Shown: piece by piece, positions 35,880-45,975 of the stretch | How the letters are laid out: the number at the start of each line of letters is the position of its first letter | How positions within the stretch are numbered: the stretch's first letter is position 1 | Program-made: the position numbers and the translations under genes | NCBI GenBank assembly: GCA_019722365.1 | Contig: JADFUC010001348.1 | Span: 186,001 to 250,000 of the forward strand | Origin: Lithospermum erythrorhizon | Taxonomy: Eukaryota; Streptophyta; Magnoliopsida; Boraginales; Boraginaceae | Direction: 5' to 3' | DNA: 64,000 nt | Notes under the pieces: model-generated | Databases searched by the model: none | Told to the model about the DNA's origin: nothing | Seen by the model: the letters and a program-made list of their open reading frames with translations, nothing else

Positions 35880-37641
35880 AGTCAAATGGGGGTTGGGTAT
35901 CGAGATGGGGAGGATGAGGGTGCTGCTCCTCTGGAGTCAGAAGCTGAGGTTGTGAGGTCGGAAGATGAGGTTGTGAAGTCTGAAGGGGCTGATCCCAGAG
36001 AGTAAGCCCTCTGCTGAACTAATGCCAATAGTCTGCATTCCTTCTGAGGCAAGGCAGGACTGAAAACCAACCGCGGCAGTGCACTCCATAAACACGGAGC
36101 AGATATAAAGGATTAGCCAAGCGGGACTTGAGGCTATAGTTTCTTCCTTAAATATCGGCGTTGGCGGCATGTTGCTCCTGGTACTTCTGCTCAAAGGATC
36201 TTGTTCCTCGCCTCACAGCTGGCCCATACGTTGCATATCACCTATAACGGCCGCGGGCACGGGCGCTCTTTGCGATGGATGACATTCCATGATACACCAT
36301 TTCTTTGAGGTATAGCGGCTCAAGTATCCGACCTTTCCACCAATACTTGCCTACTTGGTATCGCCGCGTCTTGTCCAGGCACATGTGAATTACGTCCTCC
36401 GTGCTCCTCACCATGAGTTATAAACACAGAATGAAAATTTACTTATAGTTAAAATTTAAATTTAACGTATAAAGAATAGAAGCTTACATACTTTTGCTCA
36501 GGTCCTCGGTTGTAGAAGCCCCGATAGATTAAATCCATCAACATCCTTTTCTTGTGGAATAATAAAATCTTTATGACTCAGTCTGATAGTTTGAAACATT
36601 AAATAATGTAAAAATAAAAAATTCAAATTTAATAAAAAACCAATTAAATCAAACTTATCTCGTCATTACTGCTCATGAAGGCTCTTTGCTCCCCGTGGAA
36701 TGTCTTCAGACTTCCCATCTGGCCTCACTTTAAGTCATGCAGTTACATTTTGGCTGCTTGGCGGCTGCTCGCCCTCTGCTCATCTAGCACGATGCCGAGG
36801 GGCTTATACTTTTACACAACTAGATCACGCATCCCAATCGGGGCATAGCGTCCCAGCGCGGCGCATGATCATACGCGTGATCCTGCAGCCTTCCTTTATT
36901 GCTTGGTCACTTCGGCTTGGCTCACCGACCTCCCGGTCACACTTTGGCATATGAAATGCTCTCCCGAATTTCCTTACTCGATCTGAAATAAATTCAAAAT
37001 TGATTTAGTAAAATTCACAATTCAAAAAACACACAACTTTATGTTGCAAAAGCTACCGTATACCGTCTTGCGTCCTCGTCATTAGAATAGGGTGGCCCTG
37101 AATCTTCGACTGCTTTCTTTATTTGCCTCGGAAGAATACGAGAACTCCGCTGACAAGCTTGAACATAAAACCAAATAAATATGATTAGATACAAATGACA
37201 AATATAAATAGTAATAAAACAAACTTAATAAATAAAATGTACCTCTTTCATCAAATAAGGTATGACAACCTTCACTTTCCCAGCATGAAGGACATGGGCT
37301 GCTCCGGGCGGCTACTTCCTTCCTTCTGATCCGAGGACTATATCCGTCTTGTCGCGTCAACATCTACATAACGATCGAATGCATTATATGACTCGCCTTT
37401 CATCGGCGTGTAACGAATGATACTACTTCTCGCCGGATCGGTAAGAGTCGGCGATGTGCTTTCGCGGATATCGTCCTTGGATCGAGTAGGGTAGTCTGCG
37501 CGTATGTCGAGAGCGGGCCCTATAAGCCCAGCTCTATGCTGGTGGGATAGTACCCACCGGCGGCTTCGTGACCGTCCCTACCCGGCTCTCTTGTCATCCG
37601 TCGATTGCTTAGCCGTCCAGTGCACACCACAGGAGCCATAA
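35880..37641 (-). pseudogene. GC-rich broken coding-like block, possibly transposon ORF
   Basis: Minus-strand pieces read like protein in several frames: MAPVVCTGRLSNRRMTREPG from 37640, SIIRYTPMKGESYNAFDRYV, LEPLYLKEMVYHGMSS, AVRRGTRSFEQKYQEQHAAN, and a Pro/Gln/Thr-rich end (QTSQPHLPTSQPQLLTPEEQ, then PPFDFNAPLA). Stops and frame changes separate them. AT-rich gaps (36430-36490, 36580-36660, 36990-37040, 37170-37240) with some GT/AG edges could be introns. The style, with a GC-rich coding island and a low-complexity C-terminal linker, is typical of plant transposon proteins, but I cannot name the family. Confidence 0.35.
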
Positions 37642-37659
37642 TAAAAACTTGCGTTTTCA

Positions 37660-38010
37660 AGGTTCAAACTCCAATTAAATCTAATTAAAATCTAATTGAA
37701 CTGGTCCTAATTCCAGGCTTCGATTCAGTTCAAACTCTGATTCAAATCGATTCGATGCAATTCCAAAATCAATTTCAAACTCAAATCTAATTGAGCTCAA
37801 TTCGAAGATTAATTCGATTCATTAACAATAATTCAATTCATGAATTCAATTACCCTGATTCGATCAATTAACATATTCAATCAATTCCCTAATTAAACAC
37901 GATTAATTCAAATCCAATTCGATCTAATTAAAATCAAATCTAATTCAAACTGATTCCAATTCAATTCGTTAACTAATAAAGCGAATTAAAATTATAATTG
38001 TTGCAATTAT
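37660..38010. repeat. Cryptically simple AATTCAA/TCAAAT-rich tract
   Basis: About 350 bases dominated by short recurring words such as AATTCAA, AATCTAAT and TCGATTC. It lies immediately upstream of the minus-strand coding-like block and ends where a purine-rich GGGGAGGAGGG patch begins (about 38150). Confidence 0.6.
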
Positions 38011-40025
38011 ATTTAAACTAGTTAAATGAAAATAAATCATTAATTAATCAAATAATTATAACAACAAATAATTAAATATACAACAACTAATAAAAATAAT
38101 AAATCGAAAAAAAACAAAAAGCCTACTTTGCAGAAAAGTCGATTAGGAGAGGGGAGGAGGGTGGCGTCGATTCGTTGGTGTCGGGGGGTTGAAGATGGGG
38201 AGGGAGTAAAAATTTTGCGGAAAAAAAGGGCAAAAAGTTAAGGTTTTGTTTATATATGAACCTGAGCGTTAGGTTCGCGTCGATGAAATAATTTATTGTT
38301 CATTTTGATTTTTCAAAATTACAAGCGGATTAATTTACCGTATTGTGGGGCAATAGTCACCAGATACCGCACTGACCTGAAATCGATTAAATGGTACGAA
38401 AAAGCATGACGTTTCACCGGCCTTATTGCGTCGAGATGGCATCGATTATTTTAAAACAGCATTTAGTACGTTTTAGTAGTGTTCAATGACCCCGCACCCC
38501 TGCTACGTAACCCGCCACCCCATACTTTGGGACTCTTATAGTGAGAAACTAGCGAATCTACATATAGCATAAGCAGCTCCCCACCATATAGTATTTCTCA
38601 ACCTTTCTTTACCCGTTGTTTGTACCCCCATACACCCTCCTTTGTGAAGCTCAAAAGTGAGACAAACCGCTGACTAACCTCTAGATGCTCGAGGTGGGCC
38701 AAAAGCATTTTAAACCTTATGGGGATGAATTCGTTTGTCCGCAGAACACTCAAAGTGTCTTGTGAAGATGGAGCAGAAACAACCGCATACTAATTTAGTC
38801 AATTTATTCACGGTGAATTAAAAATCAGCATAAAGAAAAGTAAAGTCCATGATCCATGAATTTAACGGCACTTAATTGTGTTCAAAATGGTTTTATCAAA
38901 TTTAATGATAAAGGTGGGGTTTTAATGGTGTTGGTGGGTGGGAGGGAGGGGGGGTGCAGTCAAAAGAAAGAGAGTATTATTGTTCCATTACGGTATAATT
39001 ATTAAAATAATTAAAAAATATATTTGGTAACAATGAAATTGAGAGAGAATAAAGGGGTATTGAATGTTATAAGAAGAGTTTGAATTATTTAGAGCGTTAA
39101 ATAATGATTGACTAAAATAAAGTGGGTAAAAGCTAGCTGATGGAGCAATTGTGAAAGATTTTGAATGGTTGTGGTGGGACAGTTTAAGAACATGAATGAT
39201 CGAAGCAGAGAAGAGGTTTTAAAAGCATCGATCATCGAAGCTGACTTTTTTTAAATGTTAGTGATGTCGATATAATTAACCCCAAAGTTCTTTATATAAG
39301 CATTTGTCGAGGTCAATGTTTTTTGCAGAAATGAGAGTTTAACAATTGTACAAGGAGATTGGTACGTCGGGCTTTTTGAGTAATATCAATGAAATTGCTA
39401 ATTGAATATCGAGTTTAGCATGAAATGCAACAAATTGACTTATAGATGTGACTATTTTCAAATCATATATAAAATTTTACATTTTATAAGTATTTTCCTT
39501 TTAGATGTCAGTTTATGAACCAATTCTTATCCGTGTCTATTTTTTCATTTACCATGATAGAAGTGAAATAATTAATGAATATTGTTAATTCTTATAAGGT
39601 AAGTATTTAATATACAAATAATTAATATAGGTTTCATCTTTTATATGAAAATATAAATTAATAATTATGTAGCGTGCATTAAATATTAGATTAAATGTCC
39701 CCATTATAATGAGGGTAAATTAGGACTAGCAATTGTTCCGCTCATTTGTTAAAATATCTGAAAGTCAAATGCTCTTATAAATTTGTGTTGTGTTTATGGA
39801 TGAAAATAACAATGATCTGACATTATCGGGAACTCTGCGAGATTATAAAAGCTTGATAATTTAATTAGAGATTATGTACACTTACACTTGAAGTTGCTGA
39901 CGCCAGCAAAATCGGGGAGGAGGCTCCGAACAACCAAAGTAGGTTGTCTCTAAGAGTAGTCCACACCAACGATTGATCAAACCCTTCCTTCGATTTTACT
40001 AGAACTATTAAAGTGAACAAAAGAA
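38011..40025. other. Intergenic repeat-like DNA without a gene
   Basis: Contains G-rich patches (38149-38210, 38922-38958) and otherwise AT-rich DNA. No supported coding feature. Confidence 0.35.
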
Positions 40026-40030
40026 TTTAG

Positions 40031-41698
40031 TGTTGGAATTATGAGATAATCGATTGATCAAACTCTTCTTTCAATGCTCAAGTGGCGCTAGATTTAGTGG
40101 GAGCTAGTATTTCGTCTTAATGTCATAAAACAGTCATTGTATGACAATGCTATTGAATCTGAGCTTCAGGATTCAAGACCATATCATTATTATAGATAAT
40201 GATGAATGTATGTAAAATATCAACTTTCGTTACTAGGTAGCAGGTACTGGATTCATGCGATCATGTTATTCTAGAGGTTTTTGGATACGTGATCAAACTC
40301 AAAACCTCTAACAAGTTAAGAAAAATAATAAAGGTTACTAGATCCCTGATTAAGTCTTGTTTGGAATCGAACACCAAAAAGACTAAGTCTTGGTTGTGTT
40401 GATCTATTGGGTCAAAAGGAGTATAGATAATCTAATCAATTACATGGGTTTATGGACATTGAAATAGTTTGAAACATGATTACTAGACAATAACCGCCCG
40501 TGAGAAATTGGAGATAAATTATCAGCTGTCCCAGAAAAGTCTCAGCGGAGAGCATGTCGAATAGCCGGTCTTGAACCTAAGTGACGAGTTTCATGAATCT
40601 TTGGAGTAATGTATTTTGACCTTAGCCAGACATCACAATAACCGGGAGGAACATAACGGCATAAAGTGGGGTATACTCTGAGGTATAAATGGGAACACAG
40701 GTCGATAGGGGATCGTACAACCGGATAAATCGTTAGATTTACGTAATCTTGGAGTTAAGAAGGATGATATGAGGTGGCCGCGCGGCTATGAGTTGGATAT
40801 CTAACTTGTCTATTACCAAGAAATTCTTGGTGCGAGAGTTTGGTGACCATTTCTTACAATCTGACAGCCCCAAATCGCGTATCGAAGGAATCGTAGATGC
40901 TATATATCATAAATCGTCCAAGGGCAAGTGAGAGTGTTGGAATTATGAGATAATCGATCTCACAAAATACCGTTGAACAATTTAGATTGTACAACCGATT
41001 TACTAATTCAAATTATATATATATGTTCAATATATATTAATTGTTAGACAATTAGTATTTTAAGTTCCATGAAATTGGCATTAGAGTTCACGATGGCTTA
41101 CTAGGGTTATTTCATGTCTATATTTTAAATAAATGGTCGGTTAATATTATTTATTCTTTCTTGTCAATGCAGAGGTCATACAAGCTTGATAAACCGAACT
41201 ATATAATAAATGTATTACAACTTCGAGGTCTAAAGTGAAACATGAAGGAAACATTAAGATTGAAAAAATCAAATCCAAAGACTTATTGAGTGTTGGGGCG
41301 ATGAGATGGATGAAATTGAGGAGTTTTATCTCCTAAAAACTCTCCTTGTGTTAACCTATTTAAGTGGCAAACACACAAATTCCTTAATGCTCATTTTGAT
41401 TTAAGAAATCAAATATTCTCTCGCACTCCCCAAAATAAATTAGAACCCCACGAAAACAAGTTTTTCTTCCATCTTCTATTCTGTTCTTTAAGCGTTCTAG
41501 TAAAGCGTGCCGGAAGGATTCAGACAATTTCTTGGTGTTAGCGATCTTAGAGATACTCGACTTGAGTATTATGAGTAATTCTTTTCCGTTGCCTACTGTT
41601 AAAATCAAGAAGAAAGGTACACTCTTGTAGTTCATACGTTTATTATTTTTGTACAATCCGTAGCATTCTGAGATTAGTATCCATTAAGAACCCCAACA
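40031..41698 (+). mobile_element. Non-coding LTR retroelement, 5' LTR almost deleted
   Basis: The ends are TGTTGG (40031) and CCAACA (41693-41698). The flanking 5-mers are identical, TTTAG at 40026-40030 and at 41699-41703, a target-site duplication. A full 3' LTR starts at 40935 with TGTTGGAATTATGAGATAAT, right after the polypurine tract GGGCAAGTGAGAG (40922-40934). The same 24 bases (TGTTGGAATTATGAGATAAT plus CGAT) open the element at 40031, but then the sequence jumps to internal DNA, so nearly all of the 5' LTR and the primer-binding site are missing. No gag or pol frame is present. The TG...CA ends, 5-bp duplication and tract are standard LTR-retrotransposon features; a Copia-like or LARD origin is inferred. 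Confidence 0.8.
40935..41698 (+). repeat. 3' LTR of the retroelement, about 764 bp
   Basis: It begins TGTTGG and ends CCAACA, a 6-bp perfect terminal inversion. It contains CAATTTAGATTG and ATTAATTGTTAGACAATTA, shared with the 34.8-kb copy, and a polyadenylation-like AATAAAT near 41433. Confidence 0.75.
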
Positions 41699-41703
41699 TT
41701 TAG

Positions 41704-42776
41704 GAGGAAGAAAAAGCTAGTTTTAACTGCTCTCATAATGATCAAAGCAAGAGGAGATGGGAGAGGTTTTCTTAACATCTTTTCTCACAAAGATGAACTG
41801 TGAATCAATCAATTCATTTTATTCTTTCAGACCCATTTTATATAGGCTTCTCGAGTCCTATAATTTAGGCACTTCAAAGAGTTATGGAAAAACTCTTACG
41901 ACACTTTTTATAAGAAGATTCTGACCCTTGTAAGGAAGAAGATTCTGGGAATCCTCCTAAATTCCTTCTGGATTTGCTTGTGTCAGAGTGGCAGCTCAGT
42001 AGAATCTTTGATTATTTTCATGATTTACACTTTGGCAGAAGTTATAATCGTATTATAGTTTGATCACTGCATTTACAATAGGTAATAGCTGACCTCTTGG
42101 CTCGATTGAAAAGAGTAATATAACCCAATTTATGTGCTTAGAGCGTTGCGTTAATATATAGATTATGAAAAGATATAGTAAATTAAATCGCAACCCACCC
42201 CAATATCGTAAATTTAATCCTAATATGTCAATTCTCTAACAATCCAACATATATGTGAACTTATACTTATTAAATGAGTAAATGAATTGTACAATCAAAT
42301 TGTTCAATGGACATATTTATGATATCTAATATCTCATATTTCCAACAATTTGGACGGAGGAATAAATGAGCAGAATGATGCTTTGTCCATACCGTGCTTA
42401 GTTAAAACCTTTATAAGAATATGATTTAATGTTCTCTATGAAATATATTTATGAATATCTGAAAACATATGACATTGAACATAATCATCTTTAAGATATT
42501 TCTGGAAATATCGTTATCATCATTTTGATCGTGTCCTCTTCAAGAGTAGTTATATGTTCGGCGAGAATCCTCCATCTCCTTTATGAGCCTTCTTCGATGT
42601 CTTCAGTTTTATAGTATTGTACATCATGCATTGAAAAATTATAATATAACTACCTATGATGTCCTCAATACATATGATACAATTTTATAAAGTAAGGGGT
42701 ACCGAATGAGGCACGAAGTGGAGGTAGACAATCTTTTCCATTATATAATAGAAAACGAGTCATTGAAACAATAATA
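41704..42776. other. Intergenic stretch after the retroelement
   Basis: AT-rich; no gene recognised. Confidence 0.35.
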
Positions 42777-43003
42777 CTCACCCAATCCAAAATAATTAAT
42801 GTTTTCGCATATCAAGATGAATCTTTGATATCAGACAATGTTATACGTTATTAACAAAACATAAAATTTATATAAATTAAATTTGTCTTTGAAAATAGTT
42901 TCATAATTTTTTTTTAATTTTTGAAAGTATAGTTCAAGAATAATTGACGTTCAAAACTTCGCCTCGATAAGTGAAAATATCAATCATTTTAAATCGGAGG
43001 GAG
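42777..43003. mobile_element. Stowaway-like MITE, 227 bp, TA target duplication
   Basis: The left end CTCACCCAATCCAAAATAAT and the reverse complement of the right end CTCCCTCCGATTTAAAATGA align for about 55 bases, including ATTTTCACTTATCGAGG/GTTTTCGCATATCAAGA. TA dinucleotides flank it at 42775-42776 and 43004-43005. It is nearly the same length as the element at 2003-2230. Confidence 0.65.
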
Positions 43004-43374
43004 TATCATAAGTTGAATTAGTTACTTATTCATTTTCTTTAACAAATAAAAATTAAAGGCTAATTAAGCATTTAGCCTACATGTTATCGCGTAAGTTTCT
43101 ATGTGGTCCTTAAATTATTGGATTCGTTTAAAGAGTTCCCCATGAACCTATTATTTCAACTTTATATAGCAAAATGACTACTTTACCCCTAACACTAAAC
43201 TAAAGTATGGGTGCTTTGTTTAAATATTTTACATAATTAAAAATAAGACCCCCTTTGTTTTTTCTTTGACATATTACTACACCGCACTGACCCTAGAACT
43301 TTCACTATCATTATCAATCTCCCACCCCACGAAAGAAATCACTTCTCGATAAAATATATGCTTAAAATGAAAGT

Positions 43375-43790
43375 TCGGGGAGGTTGCTAGGTATAAGGTG
43401 GGGTCGGGGAGCCAGGTGGGGTGTGTAAAACAAAGTGATGGATTTAGGGGTGGAAGTTTAGGGGGATAGGGTAGGGGTAGGGTGGGGTGTGAAAGAAAAA
43501 ATGGTGATTGAGTGGCAAGTTCGGAAGTTTGGGATAGGGTATGATGTGTCAAAGAAGAAAGTGGTAGTTGATAAAAGTTTAATGATTTGTTTGTTTTGGG
43601 GAGGATGAGGGAGGATCAAGGAGAATTTAAAAGAATTTCTTGTTTGGGAACTTAAAAATGAGTTTCTCCTAGGAGAGTATTTTCCTCGTCCCCGCCCCAT
43701 TCCTCTAAAATGTTACCACTCCAAATTGAGGGGAGAATGATAAATTGATACAATTGTAATATATTCTCCACTTCCCAAACGTTATTGTCA
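43375..43790. repeat. G-rich strand-asymmetric tract with GTTTGGGAA inverted ends
   Basis: The plus strand from 43375 to 43500 is packed with GGGG and GGTGG blocks. Further right, GTTTGGGAA (about 43645) and its inverse TTCCCAAAC (about 43773) bound a 140-base segment, possibly another small MITE. Open frames on the minus strand are Pro/Thr/Ser low-complexity artefacts. Confidence 0.4.
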
Positions 43791-44212
43791 GAAGCAACCG
43801 ATTTAATTTAATATATAGATTCATTTTTTGATTCTCTTACTGAGATAATTTAAAAATGTATTTTCCCTCTCACAATTAACTGAGATCAGAACATCGTAAG
43901 GAAAAGTTTAGGTGGGGAGGAAATGGAAACATTATTAGGGGTGTGTGGCAAGAAAGAAATTGAAGTGGAGATTTTATTCACAATTATGTAAATATTTTAA
44001 ATATTAAGCATATTTTAGTTTAATTGTTAGAGGCAGATTGAAATAATAGGTCAGGTTGATATCAGCTGAAGCTTGAAATAATAATTTAAGGTATATAGAA
44101 ACTACAGCTGATAGTATAGGGGAGTAAAATGCAAATTAGCCCAAGAATTCAAACTTCAGTTAAGTACCACAGGCTCTTGACATGTTTGGCTACTACCTGC
44201 CACCCCAAAAAC

Positions 44213-44263
44213 TGACGTCATGAAACCTCCAAATTCCGCAACAATCCACGTCACCTAGGGTTT
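44213..44263 (+). promoter_or_regulatory. TGACGTCA and telo-box in the PRA1 promoter
   Basis: TGACGTCA at 44213-44220 is a palindromic bZIP/TGA-type site; CACGTCAC follows near 44247. TAGGGTTT (telo-box) lies at 44256-44263. All fall within 70 bases of the ATG at 44278, a typical arrangement for broadly expressed plant genes. Binding is inferred from sequence. Confidence 0.45.
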
Positions 44264-44277
44264 ATCACACGGCGGCG

Positions 44278-44826
44278 ATGAGGGCGGCGGGATTCAAAAC
44301 CACCACCGTCAACGGCGGCGGAGGTCAATTCTCCGCCTCTCGGCGTTCATGGCGCGAACTCATAGCCCACCCCTCTTCCTACTCCCCCCCTTTTTCCCTC
44401 ACCGATTTCACCTCCCGATTGACTCGAAACTTGAACTACTTCCGCATGAATTATTCAATAATTGTACTTTTTATTGTATTTATTAGTTTATTATGGCACC
44501 CGGTTTCGATTATCGTGTTTTTGGTGATTTTGGGGGTTTGGGTTTATGTATATTTTGGTAGGGATGGGAGTTTGGTTGTGATGAATCGTGTGGTTGATGA
44601 TAGGGTTGTGTTGGGTGTGATGAGTGTTGTTATGGTTGTTGGGTTGGGGTTGAGTGGCGTTTGGGGTAACGTTTTCGCGGCCGGGTTGGTTGGGGGTGGG
44701 GTGGTTTTGGTGCACGCCGCGTTCAGGGTTACCGAGGATTTTTATGTCGAAATTGATAGTGATGATGGTGGAGGTGGTGGTGGTGGGTTGAGCTCTTTTG
44801 TTGGAGGTAGTTCAAATGTTGTGTGA
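44278..44826 (+). CDS. PRA1: PRA1 family protein (prenylated Rab acceptor), 182 aa
   Basis: Intronless, like most plant PRA1 genes. PRA1 proteins are endomembrane proteins that act with prenylated Rab GTPases in ER-Golgi-endosome traffic. After a Gly-rich start, SRRSWRELIAHPSSYSPP and RLTRNLNYFRMNYSII form the conserved entry to the PRA1 domain. Two long hydrophobic hairpins follow (about residues 66-100, with SLLWHPVSIIVFLVILGVW, and about 110-150). The tail is acidic and then Gly-rich (DSDDGGGGGGGL). Length fits the family. Codon use in the second half is very G/T-rich (long GGT and GTT runs), which may explain the unusual Val/Gly content. The subgroup cannot be fixed from sequence reading alone. 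Confidence 0.85.
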   Translation: MRAAGFKTTTVNGGGGQFSASRRSWRELIAHPSSYSPPFSLTDFTSRLTRNLNYFRMNYSIIVLFIVFISLLWHPVSIIVFLVILGVWVYVYFGRDGSLVVMNRVVDDRVVLGVMSVVMVVGLGLSGVWGNVFAAGLVGGGVVLVHAAFRVTEDFYVEIDSDDGGGGGGGLSSFVGGSSNVV

Positions 44827-44842
44827 AATGGTAGATTGGGAA

Positions 44843-44904
44843 GGTTGTACTTTGTGCAGTACGGGTTGTACTTTGTGCAGTACAGGTTGTACTTTGTGCA
44901 GCAC
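44843..44904 (+). repeat. 21-bp tandem repeat, three copies, in the PRA1 3' UTR
   Basis: GGTTGTACTTTGTGCAGTAC occurs at 44843, 44864 and 44885 (the last with GCAC at its end), each separated by one base. It begins 17 bases after the PRA1 stop codon. Each unit contains GTACTTTGTGCAGTAC, a partly self-complementary stretch. Confidence 0.9.
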
Positions 44905-45975
44905 AGAGTTGTACTTGTATTCGTTTATATATGTACATTTGATCATTTTGAGATGGTTTGCTTTTGTTATTATCTGTTTCATGAGAACATGGTTTCAAAG
45001 TGAGGATATATGATCAACTGGGTGTGTTTATTGGTTCTGATATAGCCTTGTTGATTCTTTGTTCGAGGATGAACCGATGTATATTCTTGAATCTTTCTGG
45101 TTCGAAGTTATGCATGATGAATCGATTGATGCATCTAGTTCATTATACTTGCTGTGTTTCTTGATATATTCTTCCCAGGGAGCACTCTAGTTGGGTACAT
45201 ATTTCTTGATCTTGGTATATTCAAAGTAGCAAATAACCTAAATTGTGCAGGGAGCTGGTTTCGGGTGCATCAAATGTTAACCGAGGGATCGGGTTATAGG
45301 AAAGTTGAATGATGCATATTCCAATGATTCCAGTTTTCTTATGATTGTATTGAACTTGAATATTGATAGGAAAGTTGAAAATTTGTATGCATATTCCTGA
45401 GAATCAAGTTAGGAAAGCTTGATACATATTGTATGATTCAAGTTTTCCTAATTTCTGAATAACCTCTTCTTAATCTGAGTCTTAAACGTGTTTTAATTTA
45501 CCAGGCGGATGGATTAATGCTCTTCGTATAACAAAACTCGCAAAATTGTAACTTGAAGAAGTTAGTGAGTACTGAAAGAAATGAACCATAAATCAAGAGT
45601 ACCACATTAGAGTTTTTAGAACACTGCCTGAGTATATTTATGTAACATGGTGTAACCAAACTGGGGTGCTTGATTCTCAACATGAGAAGGTTGTTACATC
45701 AATAAATTCGAATTTGGGAAAAAAAAGTTCATGCAACTTAAATAGCCGAACTAGTTACAGAACTCAACAGGACATTATTCAGTATTTATAAACAGATGTA
45801 AGGAAGCATATGAGTAGAACCCATCTCTGCTTGTATGCAACTTATAGAGTGAACTGCAATTTCAACTTGGCACTTTGAACAATTGTAGGTCGCACTCAGC
45901 GTGCTCTCCAGAAGCATGCCATTCGGAGTAACTCAGAGATTCTTACGAAGGAAAAAAAAAATGGAGGCGAAAGGC
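44905..45975. other. Intergenic stretch between convergent PRA1 and DRIP genes
   Basis: The two genes converge here, so it holds both 3' ends. No separate gene is supported. A GAAAGTTGAA-containing segment recurs near 45300 and 45370. Confidence 0.4.

Noticed and set aside
35231..38543. CACTA transposon bounded by CACTAAAAAAG and CTCTTATAGTG
   Set aside because: The two ends do not match beyond CACTA, the flanking triplets differ, and the left motif is part of a two-copy local repeat.
43277..43700. Two Pro/Ser/Thr-rich minus-strand open frames
   Set aside because: They are translations of a G-rich low-complexity tract and have no conserved motif.
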